The notes: generated by a model not told the origin, from the letters alone. Shown: positions 33,536 to 42,510, counted from the first letter of the stretch. The stretch: DNA of 64,000 bases from Stenopsyche tienmushanensis (GCA_008973525.1 WACJ01000070.1:1-64000); one strand, 5' to 3'. Program-made: numbers and translations.

Positions 33536-33616
33536 GAAATGTCTACTTCTAAATTCTTTATGCAAAAAACTAATACCCGTTTTGAATTTAGTTTAGTTTT
33601 AAAAAGATCTCTAGAT
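33536..33616 (-). mobile_element. SPDLTPLDFF-family 3' fragment
   Basis: The complement (AAACTAAATTCAAA, GTATTAGTTTTTTG) matches 28505-28550 and 24070-24110. A hAT element is inserted at its right edge. Confidence 0.6.
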
Positions 33617-34163
33617 CAGTGTTCCTCAACTAGTGAACCGCGGTCCGGTGCCGGGCCGCAGAAACTTTCCGCCAGGCCGCAAACAGCAAACATATCTGGT
33701 GGACACAGCGACAAAAGAGTTAAATAAAAAAACACTTCCAATAACATAAAATATTCGGCTATTTCTTCAAGTAAACATAAACAATACACTTGAAATCGAT
33801 TCATTAATCATTCACACTTCATTATTAGTTGATGAATTATGGGTTAACGATGTATACAATTTCTCTTTGAACTCAACGTACAAGAGTGCTCTTTCTGAAT
33901 CATTGGAATTCGCTCGCATATACGCGATCATCCTAACATATGGGTTAATTTTAGTAACCAACCTCTTATCACCCCGGCTCCAATTTTACAATCTTACTCT
34001 CATTGTGATTTCTGTTTCGCATAACAAGATTTCTTCTGTCTGTCATCTCTCGTCAAGATCTGTCACAATATAAGATTAAAAAAATATTTCAGTATTAGTG
34101 GATCCGCAAACATTTTTCTACTTTTTTTACAGTCCGCATGTGTAAAAAAGTTGGGGCACATTG
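33617..34163 (+). mobile_element. hAT non-autonomous element with 8-bp target duplication
   Basis: The left tip CAGTGTTCCTCAACTAG and the right tip ...GTTGGGGCACATTG are inverted repeats (11 of 14 tip bases agree). They are flanked by CTCTAGAT (33609-33616) and CTTTAGAT (34164-34171), an 8-bp duplication with one mismatch, as expected for hAT. The left interior is GC-rich (CCGCGGTCCGGTGCCGGGCC), typical of such elements. It carries a piggyBac-like MITE at 33720-33948 and no transposase. Confidence 0.8.
33720..33948 (-). mobile_element. piggyBac-like MITE, family 1, nested in hAT
   Basis: The right tip is CTAACATATGGGTTAA (complement TTAACCCATATGTTAG) followed by GCGTATATGCGAGCG on the complement, then ATTCAGAAAGAGCACTCTTG. 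TTAA also occurs at 33720-33723. The left half of the MITE is deleted. Its position inside the hAT shows it inserted later. Confidence 0.65.
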
Positions 34164-34171
34164 CTTTAGAT

Positions 34172-34433
34172 CAGCGGTTCTTAAACATATAAACAATACA
34201 TATATGTTTTTTCTAATTATTATATTGACCTTTCCCTACCGGTGATGTATTTACTACACATCGACTCTAATAATGGGAATATCGATATGAAATATAATAG
34301 ATACGGGGCTCAGAATTTTTGTATGCCTCCGTAATATAATTACGAATCACATCAAAGTATTATAGTATATAAGTATTACATCTGCAGCGACGGAAATAAA
34401 TCATTTGTCGGGAATCGGGAATTTTGCGAGTTT
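34172..34433. mobile_element. second hAT-like fragment, inverted copy at 47200-47445
   Basis: It begins CAGCGGTTCTTAAACAT, a common hAT-type tip, directly after the preceding element's target duplication. ACCGGTGATGTATTTACTAC, GGAATATCGATATGAAATAT and ATTACGAATCACATC match the complement of 47200-47445. It ends in a worn TCGGGAATCGGGAATTTTG, compare the CCCGGGAT-type end at 47073. Confidence 0.55.
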
Positions 34434-34499
34434 TAGTCCGTGTTTATACCCTTTCCGACGATCTGCTACACGCCATAGAAAACATTCAATTAGTGGTTA

Positions 34500-34900
34500 A
34501 ACTCGAAGAGGAACTTTGTCAGGGTCAGGGTTAAGAAAATAATTTTTATGCTCATGATGTTTTTATTAAATTTATTTACAACATTTGTGCAAATTATCCA
34601 CCTGTGCTTCGTATGCACGCATTACACTTTTTCCTTATTTCAATTATGATTGTCTGAAGATGCATTTTCTCTTTTATTTTTGCAGCGATTATTTTTTCAT
34701 TTAGGATTTCTTTTGTGGGCACCTCTATCATGTAAATTAATTATTTTGCACGTACCTAGACAAAGAAATCCAGTGGTGTCAGATCAGGAGATTGTGCGAG
34801 CTGTGGTATAGGGCACGTCCCCAGACGAAGAAATCCAGTGTAGTCGGATTCTGGAGACCGTGTGGATCATAAAATAGGGTCGTCAAAATAATTATATGAT
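34500..34900 (-). mobile_element. SPDLTPLDFF-family transposon relic
   Basis: Antisense transposase tail (34560-34750; on the complement AAAAAGTGTAATGCGTGC and the MHLQT codons), then two to three minus-oriented minisatellite units (34745-34880), then the AATTATATGATTTATTATTA core at 34891-34910. This is half of the inverted arrangement seen at 23565-23877. Confidence 0.7.
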
Positions 34901-34910
34901 TTATTATTAT

Positions 34911-35759
34911 TTTTTAACTAAGCATATTCAAACCTGGCAGCTTATTTATACCCTAGAAGTTTTCTTATTTATTGCATATCTTAAAAATCGAGGTTCTTCT
35001 AAACCCGAGGCTGCAATTTGTTGTTGAAATTGAAATTGTTTGAAATTTTCTTACTTTAATTTATTTGAATATACGAATTAAATGATCTGTTTGTCCGAAA
35101 GGTAAGCGATTGATGGTTTAATTTTATCTACGTCGGTTTGCCATGACCCAAATATTATTATTTTGTACCGTATTACTCATATCATTATGGAAATAACCAC
35201 ACTAAAACCACAAAAGCATGTCGCTCAAAACACATGCTCACATCCGAAAACATGTCATACTCGATGCAAATATTCAGGGGCAATTTTTTCGAGCTCGTTC
35301 TGTTTATTTACGTGTCTTTTTATCAATTTTTCGTTGACATGTGGGTCTCATATTTGCATAAATACGGTTGTAAATGAAACCGCACGGAACATCAAAGGTT
35401 TTTCAGCGAAATTTAAAATATTTTCCCCTTGTCCGGGAATGTTTCCATTTAGCCCGGCGGGAGGCTTTGATGATTTCCGCTATCGGATCAGCCCTTTGGG
35501 TGGCATCTCGAAAAACGAAAACGACTCCGAAGCTCTTGATAGTTTGTTTTTCCTATTTGCCCGCATGCCTTTGTGTCGGCTTCAAGTGCTACTGTTTAAA
35601 AACGATCAGCTTGCATACAAAATTGATGTAGGATTTGCAGGATGATGCATCTTATGCATCGACGACGTCGTTCGAATGGATAGTAAAAATCGCAAATGTA
35701 AGTACAAATTTATTTCGTTAATTCAAAAATATAAAATGTGTCATAGGATTATTGATATT
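34911..35759. other. single-copy region downstream of the first LRR gene
   Basis: 35270-35640 is less AT-rich and holds a 160-codon plus-strand frame (35163-35645) overlapped by an 85-codon frame. The product has no domain, weak start context and mixed hydrophobic stretches without a signal-peptide layout, so I do not call it. On the minus strand AATAAA at 35709-35714 lies about 46 bases past the LRR gene's stop and is its likely poly-A signal. Confidence 0.4.
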
Positions 35760-37304
35760 TTAGACGAAACATGATCGATACGTTATTCCGAACCATTCAT
35801 CGAGGGTGTTTTTGTCATTGGCTTGACCGCATTCCTTGCCTGAATTGAGACAAATCGGCAATTCTTGATCATTGAATTGTTTAAACACATCGTTGACCTT
35901 AGTTTCATCGGCAATGTTCATGATATCTGGGATGCAATTGCAGCTGAATGGATTTCCGATGAGTTCTAGCTTCTTACTGCCATCGTTTGTGAATACTTCA
36001 TTTTGAATATTATTGAGACGATTGCATTTCAGTGTGATCTTTTTGATCTGGTTGCTTAATAGATTATTCGGGACGTTTGTCAATAGGTTTCCATCTAAAT
36101 TTAACTCCTGCAGTTTTCGCAATTCCCTCATTGTGTTCGATGTCAAGACGGCGATTCGGTTGAATTTCATGGATAGATGTTTAAGTTTGTCGTTGTTCTT
36201 GAATGTATTGTCTTCGATGGCATCAATTTTGTTCTTGTCCATAAGTAGAATGCTTAATTTTTTGTTTTGTTCAAAAGTATTCTCTGATATTTGTTCAATT
36301 TGATTATTGGACAGGCTCAGCGTCTTAAGATCCTTCAGGTTCTTGAAGTTATCATTTAACACGGCGATTTTATTGTTATCAAGAAACAATCGATTAATTT
36401 TGGCATTGGTATTGAATTGATTACCAGCGATGGAAATAAGCTGATTGGAGCTCAAGTGAAGATTTTTCAAGTTCAAATTATTAACAAACATATCGGCATG
36501 CAATGTATTTATCGAATTTTCTTGCAAATAAATTTCAGTTATCTTTTCATTCTGCGAAAATAGATTCTGTGGAAGATTAACGATCTGATTTTTGGACAAG
36601 TCTAGAATTTCTAATTTTTTGACAAAGTTAAAAATACCCATCGGTATGATGTCCAAACTCGAATTTGCCATTTTCAATGATTTCAGCTCTGGCATGTATT
36701 TAAACGAATTGAAATTCATCAAGATTTTTTCCTCGTTGTTCAATAACAAAGTCTCCAAAGAATCCGATTTAGCTTGGGTCACCAAATTGACCAACTTATT
36801 ATTGGACATATCTAAGAATTTCAAATCATCAAAATTCGCAATCGGAAAAGTTAATTTGAGATTAAACGACAATCGATTATTCGACAATGATATATGTTGC
36901 AAATTCCTCATATGATTGAAAATGTTCGGTATAAAACTGATAAGATTTTTAGACAAATCCAATTGCTGGAGATCTTTCAAAAGCTTAAAAGAATTTGGAT
37001 GTATGTATTTGAGCATATTTCCAGACATATCCAAATTGTTTATACATTTAAACTTGTCGAGAATATTCGGCAAAAATGCCACTATTTTGCAATTTTTCAT
37101 ACTTAAACTCTTAACTTCATCAAAATTGATCGTCGTTGATAAATCAAGCGATTGTAGCATATTAATACCAATTCCATCATTGGTACATTCTACTTTGGTA
37201 AATTTGGAAAGTTTACACAACAAGTTTTGCGATAGCACAGAATTGATCATTGTTAATACAAACACTGCACAATAGAACTTAGTCGAAGACATTTTCAAAC
37301 ACAT
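35760..37304 (-). CDS. secreted leucine-rich repeat protein, paralogue 1
   Basis: Uninterrupted 514-codon frame ending in TAA, with no intron. Residues 5-25 form a signal peptide (hydrophobic AVFVLTMINSVLS); starts at Met1 or Met5 both keep it, and both have A at -3. From about residue 64 to 441 there are roughly 16 LRRs of 23-24 residues on the pattern LxxLxLsxNxi (e.g. LQQLDLSKN at 112-120). A cysteine-rich C-terminal cap follows: C455, C457, C485, C492, then C512 three residues from the end. No transmembrane segment or GPI-type tail, so it should be secreted or haemolymph/extracellular. LRR proteins of this build bind other proteins or ligands; roles in insect immunity, cell adhesion and host manipulation are all known, and sequence alone cannot choose. 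It has a promoter at 37335-37367 and a poly-A signal at 35709. The neighbour at 39512 is a diverged paralogue in the same orientation. Confidence 0.93.
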   Translation of the reverse strand: MCLKMSSTKFYCAVFVLTMINSVLSQNLLCKLSKFTKVECTNDGIGINMLQSLDLSTTINFDEVKSLSMKNCKIVAFLPNILDKFKCINNLDMSGNMLKYIHPNSFKLLKDLQQLDLSKNLISFIPNIFNHMRNLQHISLSNNRLSFNLKLTFPIANFDDLKFLDMSNNKLVNLVTQAKSDSLETLLLNNEEKILMNFNSFKYMPELKSLKMANSSLDIIPMGIFNFVKKLEILDLSKNQIVNLPQNLFSQNEKITEIYLQENSINTLHADMFVNNLNLKNLHLSSNQLISIAGNQFNTNAKINRLFLDNNKIAVLNDNFKNLKDLKTLSLSNNQIEQISENTFEQNKKLSILLMDKNKIDAIEDNTFKNNDKLKHLSMKFNRIAVLTSNTMRELRKLQELNLDGNLLTNVPNNLLSNQIKKITLKCNRLNNIQNEVFTNDGSKKLELIGNPFSCNCIPDIMNIADETKVNDVFKQFNDQELPICLNSGKECGQANDKNTLDEWFGITYRSCFV

Positions 37305-37334
37305 CGTATCACTTTGATCGATGGACGAAGATGT

Positions 37335-37367
37335 ACTGACTTGATTTTAAACACAAAATGGTTTATA
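37335..37367 (-). promoter_or_regulatory. core promoter of the first LRR gene (TATA + initiator)
   Basis: On the minus strand TATAAA (37362-37367) is followed 30 bases later by TCAGT (37335-37339), the arthropod initiator. The implied transcription start (37337) leaves a 5' leader of about 32 bases before the first ATG at 37304. The spacing is textbook; function is inferred. Confidence 0.7.
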
Positions 37368-37497
37368 TCCATGTATGTTTATAATGCAAACCGCACAATA
37401 ACACATTGTGTTTTAATTTGCGTTGGTTTTTATCAGGATGTTGTTGTTATGTTATCATGTTGTTAAAATTAAATTTAAGCAGGTACCTAAATGCCTA

Positions 37498-38995
37498 ACT
37501 AGGAGCTAACTTCACACAAAACAAATTAATCAATAACAAAATAAACTCCACAACTTAACACAAACAAAATTAAAAAAAAAATAACAATTTACAGTTGGGG
37601 TATTCCACGCTAAGCTTCGCCTAAAGTGCGGGGGATTTCGTAAAAAAATCATTTAATAAATCTACTTCGATATGTAGCAACGGTACCAGGTTTACCAAAA
37701 AATCATGAATAGTATCATCGGAGCTATAGTTTGAATTGAACAATTTCAAGAAGTTTCAGTTTCCGGGACGAGCAGCAACAAAGAACAGAAACACACAGGG
37801 TATGCGTGCATGCTTCTCACATGGACAGCTGTATGTGGGCTGCTCACGCCCAAATTATTTATTAACAGATGGTACGCATCATATGGAAAAGTATTGTGAA
37901 TATAAAAGCACTTAATTAACACGGCATAAGCATTATCTTTGGGACGAATACAACAACAACATGGGAAGCCTCCTCTGACCCGCGGTGTGTGATTGATCAT
38001 TCTAATTTTAATTTTACTTTGAGATTCTTAGGCTAGGATAAATATATAGATGAAAACTGCTTAAAAATTAAAAAGTATAAAATAATTACATAGATATATG
38101 TTGTATAGGTTAGGGATGAGTTTTGCGTCTCACTCACCGAAAAAAAAAAGGATGTGAACCCACTAATCCCTACCGATTGTAAGGAAGGGCCTCTACGACC
38201 CGATGGAGATCGTAGAAAGCCCCGGGGATGGATTTCCCCCCCAAAACTTTTACCGAAAGCCCTAAATGCCCTAAAATTAGAGGAAGTGGCCACAAAGTTT
38301 TCGTGTCCAACCGGACCGAATTTCGGACTACTGACACAACGAAGGTGTGGTGTGGTTCAAATTTCCAGGGTTAAAACCTTTCCATATTAAATTTTCAGTG
38401 TAAAAACCTGGTACCGTTGCTACATGTCGTGGTGGATTTATGTTTCGGAGAAGAATTATAAGCACGCCAATTTTTAAGTGTTAAAATACTCAATTCAAAT
38501 ATATTTTTATATAGAATGATAAACTAACTGAATGTTGTCCTTATGTTTTGTTCGTGTGTTTACGTGTCATTTAATCAATGCCTTTACATACAATTCATAT
38601 CAAAAAATCATTTTTTGAATTTTATCACGCTAATAGAAGTACCACATATTTGAAACCACTGCTTTGCTTAAATGCATCAAAGCAATAAGCATTTTTGTAG
38701 GTACCACTAAAATTTCGTTTCAATCTATTAGCTGGTTTAAGAATTATATCAATTTTACGAAAGAAGTAGATTTTAATGAATTTCTTACGAAATCTCCCGC
38801 ACTTTAGGCGAAGCTCAGCGTGGAACACTCGAACTGTAAATTGTTTAATGTTTTTTAAATTTTGATGTTCGTTTTCGTCGGTAGTGATTTCTTCCCTAAT
38901 ATATCTTTCTGTCAATAATAGCGCCTCATATCGTGTTGAATTGTGGAGCTTATTTTGTTATTGATTAATTTGTTTTGTGTAAAGTTAGTTCCAAG
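37498..38995. repeat. long inverted-repeat structure between the LRR genes
   Basis: The left arm 37498-37710 (AGCTAACTTCACACAAAACA, ATTAATCAATAACAAAATAA, TTCGCCTAAAGTGCGGG, TGTAGCAACGGTACCAGGTT) recurs inverted on the right in two pieces: 38400-38440 (innermost) and 38750-38995. About 320 bp without a partner (38440-38750) splits the right arm. The two arms enclose repeat block B. This is the layout of a foldback or long-TIR DNA transposon, about 1.5 kb. No transposase is visible and no target duplication was established. Confidence 0.7.
37745..38345. repeat. repeat block B, copy upstream of LRR gene 1
   Basis: High similarity in the same orientation to 41940-42510: AGAACAGAAACACACAGGGT, ATGCGTGCATGCTTCTCACA, TGGACAGCTGTATGT, ACAACAACATGG and, further on, AACTTTTACMRAAAGCCC. 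Partial relatives occur at 31565 and 53695. Short frames within it (60-92 codons) overlap on both strands and are not called as genes. Confidence 0.8.
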
Positions 38996-39235
38996 GCATT
39001 GCTTTGCTTGACGGGTACTCGCTTTTAGAATACATAAATTATTGATTTGTTGCATGCCATAACCGCCTCTCGGCATAGTTGACTAAATGCTTCTTTTACC
39101 TTAGCAAAACCAGGCATGGCATTATGGCCTCTCGGCATAGTTGACAAAAGGCTTTGTTTACCTTAGCAAAACCGGATCGGACACCGCGACATCGGAAATC
39201 CATGAGACATTCATTTTTATACATATAGATGGCGT
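38636..39235. repeat. inverted-repeat arm b, left of LRR gene 2
   Basis: CCACATATTTGAAACCACT at 38643-38661 and 38996-39235 together match the complement of 41645-41890. The pieces are split by the right arm of the 37498-38995 structure, so that insertion came later or the arms share a junction. 38996-39235 holds two tandem ~62-bp units (CCTCTCGGCATAGTTGAC, TACCTTAGCAAAACC), then GGACACCGCGACAT. Confidence 0.8.
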
Positions 39236-39511
39236 AAGCTGTTTATAAATTTCTAAACAAATAAAATAAATATAAATTTACATTAAAATTTACACTGTTA
39301 AAGATATCTCATATTTTTGGGAAATCATAAAAAACAGCTCATTTTACACGTTTTATTAATTGAACTGCACTTATACATTATAATAATTATTCCAAATATG
39401 ACGCAGAGGGGGTCGATGAGCATCTCACTAAATTATAACAAAAGGGTTGAACGTATCAATAATGAACAGTTCGGATTTTGACAAATCTTCTTCGACGTGG
39501 TCCATACGAAA
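39236..39511. other. 3' flank of LRR gene 2
   Basis: AT-rich. On the minus strand AATAAA at 39352-39357, about 155 bases past the stop codon, is the only good poly-A signal candidate nearby. Confidence 0.5.
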
Positions 39512-41074
39512 TCAATCACAAACGTGTCTTACTGACCATAAAAATTCATTATAGGCAGATTCGGAGGTTAAAGATTTTTTCTCACATTTTTCAGCAACAA
39601 TACAACTGGCCGAATTTCCATCTGTAAATGCGTATTCGTCCAGATGGATCCCTTTGTTTTCTGCTTTAATTAGAATACCATATAAACACTCGCAATTCCA
39701 TGGATTTCCATGAAGGGCGAGTGTAAATGTCATCCTCTTTTGGTTGACATAATGAAATACCTTGTTTTCTATGAAGTCTTCGGGAAGAAATGAAATTGCG
39801 TTACAGGATAGGATGACCGTTCTCAATGCCTCATGGGATATAAGTTCATTGTCGATTTCTGTTAAGAGATTTCCATGAAGATTTATTATCGATAGTTTAT
39901 CCATGCTTGCGATGCAATTGCTTGAGAATTTTCTCAGTTTGTTATTCGACAGATTTATTGCGTTCATGTTGATATTTTCTTTGAATATATTGCTATCGAG
40001 GTTCGATATCAAGTTGTTGTTCAATCGAATTATCTTCAATTGTGAATTAGTATCGAGCAGAGCATTGAATTGTATTAATCGATTGTGCGACAAGTCGAGT
40101 ATTTGTAGTTTGGACATGTTTTGAAAAACCATACTGTGCACTCTCTCTAAATGATTGTGGCTGATGTTCAGGGTTATAAGTTGATGGAAATATTTTAATG
40201 AGCGCATTTTAAGTTTTTTTAATTTATTGTGAGAAAAATCCAAATTTGTCAAATATGTATTGAATTCCAATTCATCGAAAATGTCACCTAAATAATTCAT
40301 TGACAGATTCAAATGTCTAATGTTGGTTTGGGATTTGAAAAAGGAATCTGGAACAGTGTCCAAGCTGTTGTTCGCCAAATTAACGCTCAAAAGCTGAGAT
40401 AAAGGTTCTAATATGTTGTTTTCAAATTCTTGCAATCCGTTGTGTGATAAATCTAATTCTTGAAGTCGTGTCATACTTTTAAAAGGATTTTTGCCCAAAA
40501 ACAATTTAGTATGAGACACTTTCAAAGCTAAAAGATTCAAGCCCGATACTAACATAGGGAGATTAATTTCTATGTTGTAAGAAGCATCCAAATCTACAAG
40601 TTCAGTCATTTCTTCAAATACTACACCATCATGTTCACGAAAATGTATTTGATTGTGCGAAATATCCAATTTGGATAACTTCTTAAAATTCGACATTGCG
40701 ATATTTTTGATCAAATTACCTCGCAGATTTAATTCATCGAGATCCTTCAATGGCTCGAGTGCCTGCGATGGCAGCTCTTGTAGACTGTTATTGGAAAGAT
40801 CGAGATGTGTAATTGTTGCCAAATTCTCAAAGGTGGAATCATCAATCGTTTCGATATTGCACGAGCTCAAATCCAAAACGGACAGCGAGCAATCGCTGAT
40901 GTCTTCCAAATTATAATCAGAGATAGAGTTCAAATATTCTGAGGTCGGTGAACATTTGCAGCTCGAAGTAGACGCGTCCATGTTGCATTCGATGTCACAT
41001 TGTATCAGAGGTAGCACGTTGTAGAGAAGTATTCCGATTTTAAAGGCATTGCTCAATTTGATGCTGTTTATCAT
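39512..41074 (-). CDS. secreted leucine-rich repeat protein, paralogue 2
   Basis: Uninterrupted 520-codon frame ending in TGA, no intron. Residues 7-25 are a signal peptide (AFKIGILLYNVLPLIQC). An N-terminal cysteine cluster (C26, C30, C39, C41) forms an LRRNT-like cap that paralogue 1 lacks in full. About 16 LRRs occupy residues 64-440 with classic LxxLDLSxNxL cores (e.g. LQELDLSHN at 204-212) and several N-glycosylation sequons. The C-terminal cap has C461, C463, C491, C497 and C519. The gap between the CxC pair and the next Cys is 27 residues in both paralogues, and both have a fifth Cys at the very end. No membrane anchor. Likely a secreted recognition or scaffold protein; immune factor versus effector versus adhesion role is open. 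The gene, with its promoter, sits between inverted-repeat arms (38636-39235 and 41645-41890). Confidence 0.93.
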   Translation of the reverse strand: MINSIKLSNAFKIGILLYNVLPLIQCDIECNMDASTSSCKCSPTSEYLNSISDYNLEDISDCSLSVLDLSSCNIETIDDSTFENLATITHLDLSNNSLQELPSQALEPLKDLDELNLRGNLIKNIAMSNFKKLSKLDISHNQIHFREHDGVVFEEMTELVDLDASYNIEINLPMLVSGLNLLALKVSHTKLFLGKNPFKSMTRLQELDLSHNGLQEFENNILEPLSQLLSVNLANNSLDTVPDSFFKSQTNIRHLNLSMNYLGDIFDELEFNTYLTNLDFSHNKLKKLKMRSLKYFHQLITLNISHNHLERVHSMVFQNMSKLQILDLSHNRLIQFNALLDTNSQLKIIRLNNNLISNLDSNIFKENINMNAINLSNNKLRKFSSNCIASMDKLSIINLHGNLLTEIDNELISHEALRTVILSCNAISFLPEDFIENKVFHYVNQKRMTFTLALHGNPWNCECLYGILIKAENKGIHLDEYAFTDGNSASCIVAEKCEKKSLTSESAYNEFLWSVRHVCD

Positions 41075-41089
41075 TTTTGATGATTTGGT

Positions 41090-41122
41090 ACCAAGTCAAG
41101 GTTCAAATACACACTATTTATG
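41090..41122 (-). promoter_or_regulatory. possible core promoter of LRR gene 2
   Basis: On the minus strand CATAAATAG (around 41116-41123) is a TATA-like box about 45 bases upstream of the ATG. A start about 30 bases downstream would fall near TTGACTT (about 41092-41098), not a clean initiator. Weaker than the promoter of gene 1. Confidence 0.4.
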
Positions 41123-41376
41123 GTTATCACTCCTTTCGTAACACGACAATCTCTTCTGCGACTACCAGCATGACTGAGCCCCAACAAGACAAGTAAAAAT
41201 GCGATGCGATAAAAGAATTGCTAATTGGACGTCGAACTTCATGTAAATCAGCGCTTATACAAATTCTTGGTCATATTTTTGCACATGCACCATTAATAAG
41301 TGGATAGCAAAACATTTGCTTTGTTGAAACGACTGTAAAAATAAACGAATGATTGATGACAGAGAATAGACGAATT

Positions 41377-41445
41377 ATTAGGGGGACTCGAAAGTATTCG
41401 AAAATTTGTGGTAAGGTCGCGCTATAAAGGTACCCCTACACTACA
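41377..41445. mobile_element. mariner B tip plus MITE core fragment
   Basis: TTAGGGGGACTCGAAAGTAT at 41379 is the family B terminal repeat (compare 12570). GTACCCCTACACTACATTG at 41431-41449 is the conserved core of the family 1 MITE. Both are isolated scraps. Confidence 0.55.
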
Positions 41446-41644
41446 TTGTTTATACCATATCTGGCATTGACGGACAGTCAGAAATTCACCGAGCTTATCA
41501 CAAATATTCATAGTTGTAGTTGTTGCAATATTTTTTTGAAGATATTCGAACTGTATGCAACTTCGCGTAAATTGTATGTTTGGTATAAAATCCACCATCT
41601 TAATTTTTTTTTCTTCGTAAAATAACATTCTCTAGATGTCAGAT

Positions 41645-41890
41645 CTTCCATATATATAAAGATTAATGTCTTCGGGATGTCCAATTTCTGTGCAATGTCG
41701 CGGTGTCCGATCTGGTTTTACTAAGGTAAACAAAGCCTTTTGTCAATTATGCTGAGAGGTCATAACAACATGCTCGGTTTTGCTAAGGTAAGAGAAGCCT
41801 TTAGCTAACTATGCGGAGAGGCGGTTATGGCAGTGGTACGAGTACCCACCAAGCAAAGTGGTTTCAAATATGTGGTACGTGAAAAATTTG
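41645..41890. repeat. inverted-repeat arm b', right of LRR gene 2
   Basis: The complement matches 38996-39235 nearly throughout (GGGTACTCG, GCCATAACCGCCTCTC, ACAAAAGGCTTTGTTTACCT, ATCGGACACCGCGACAT) including the two tandem ~62-bp units. The outer edge also matches 38643-38661. Arms about 240 bp, with about 2.4 kb between them. Confidence 0.85.
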
Positions 41891-41939
41891 AAAATTTTCA
41901 AGAAGAAGTGGTTGTGTCCCAACGATTCCGACTGATATG

Positions 41940-42510
41940 CTATTCGAATTGAAACGTGTGCAGTTTCCGGTACGAGCATCAACAAAGAACAGAAACACAC
42001 AGGGTATGCGTGCATGCTTCTCACATGGACAGCTGTATGTAAGCTGCTCACGTCCAAGTCATTTTTTGCCAGACGATACGCATCCCATGGAAAAGTATTG
42101 TGAATCTAAAAGCACTTCATTAGCACGGCATAAGCATAATCTTTGGGACGAATATAACAACAACATGGGGAGCCTCATCTGACCCGAGCTGTGGGATTGA
42201 TCTCCCTATTCGGGACTATAGGGAGATCAATAGATATATGTTGTATGGAATAATTACATAGATATATGTTGTATAGGGTAGGGAAGAATTTTGAGTCTCA
42301 CTTGCGGCCTCGAAAAAAAGGGTGCAAGCCCACTAATTGTTACCGGTTGCAAAGAAAGACCCGATGGAGTTCGCAGAAAGCCCCGGGGAAGCGTTTCCCC
42401 CAAAACTTTTACAAAAAGCCCTAAATGCCCTAAAATTAGAGGGAGTAGCCATAAGGGTTCCGTGTACAACTGGTCCAAATTTCGGACCACGGACACTTTC
42501 GAATCAGACA
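41940..42510. repeat. repeat block B, copy upstream of LRR gene 2
   Basis: It matches 37745-38345 in order and orientation. Extra here is a perfect hairpin (42196-42209 with 42218-42231, ATTGATCTCCCTAT) and a direct duplication of ATAGATATATGTTGTATGG-type sequence at 42232-42285. Confidence 0.8.

Noticed and set aside
35163..35645. 160-codon plus-strand open frame
   Set aside because: Longest frame outside the LRR genes and the piggyBac fragment, but it shows no domain, overlaps an 85-codon frame in another register, and has poor start context. Likely chance in a less AT-rich patch.
36013..37275. Several plus-strand frames of 70-119 codons across the first LRR gene
   Set aside because: Antisense shadows of the LRR repeats.
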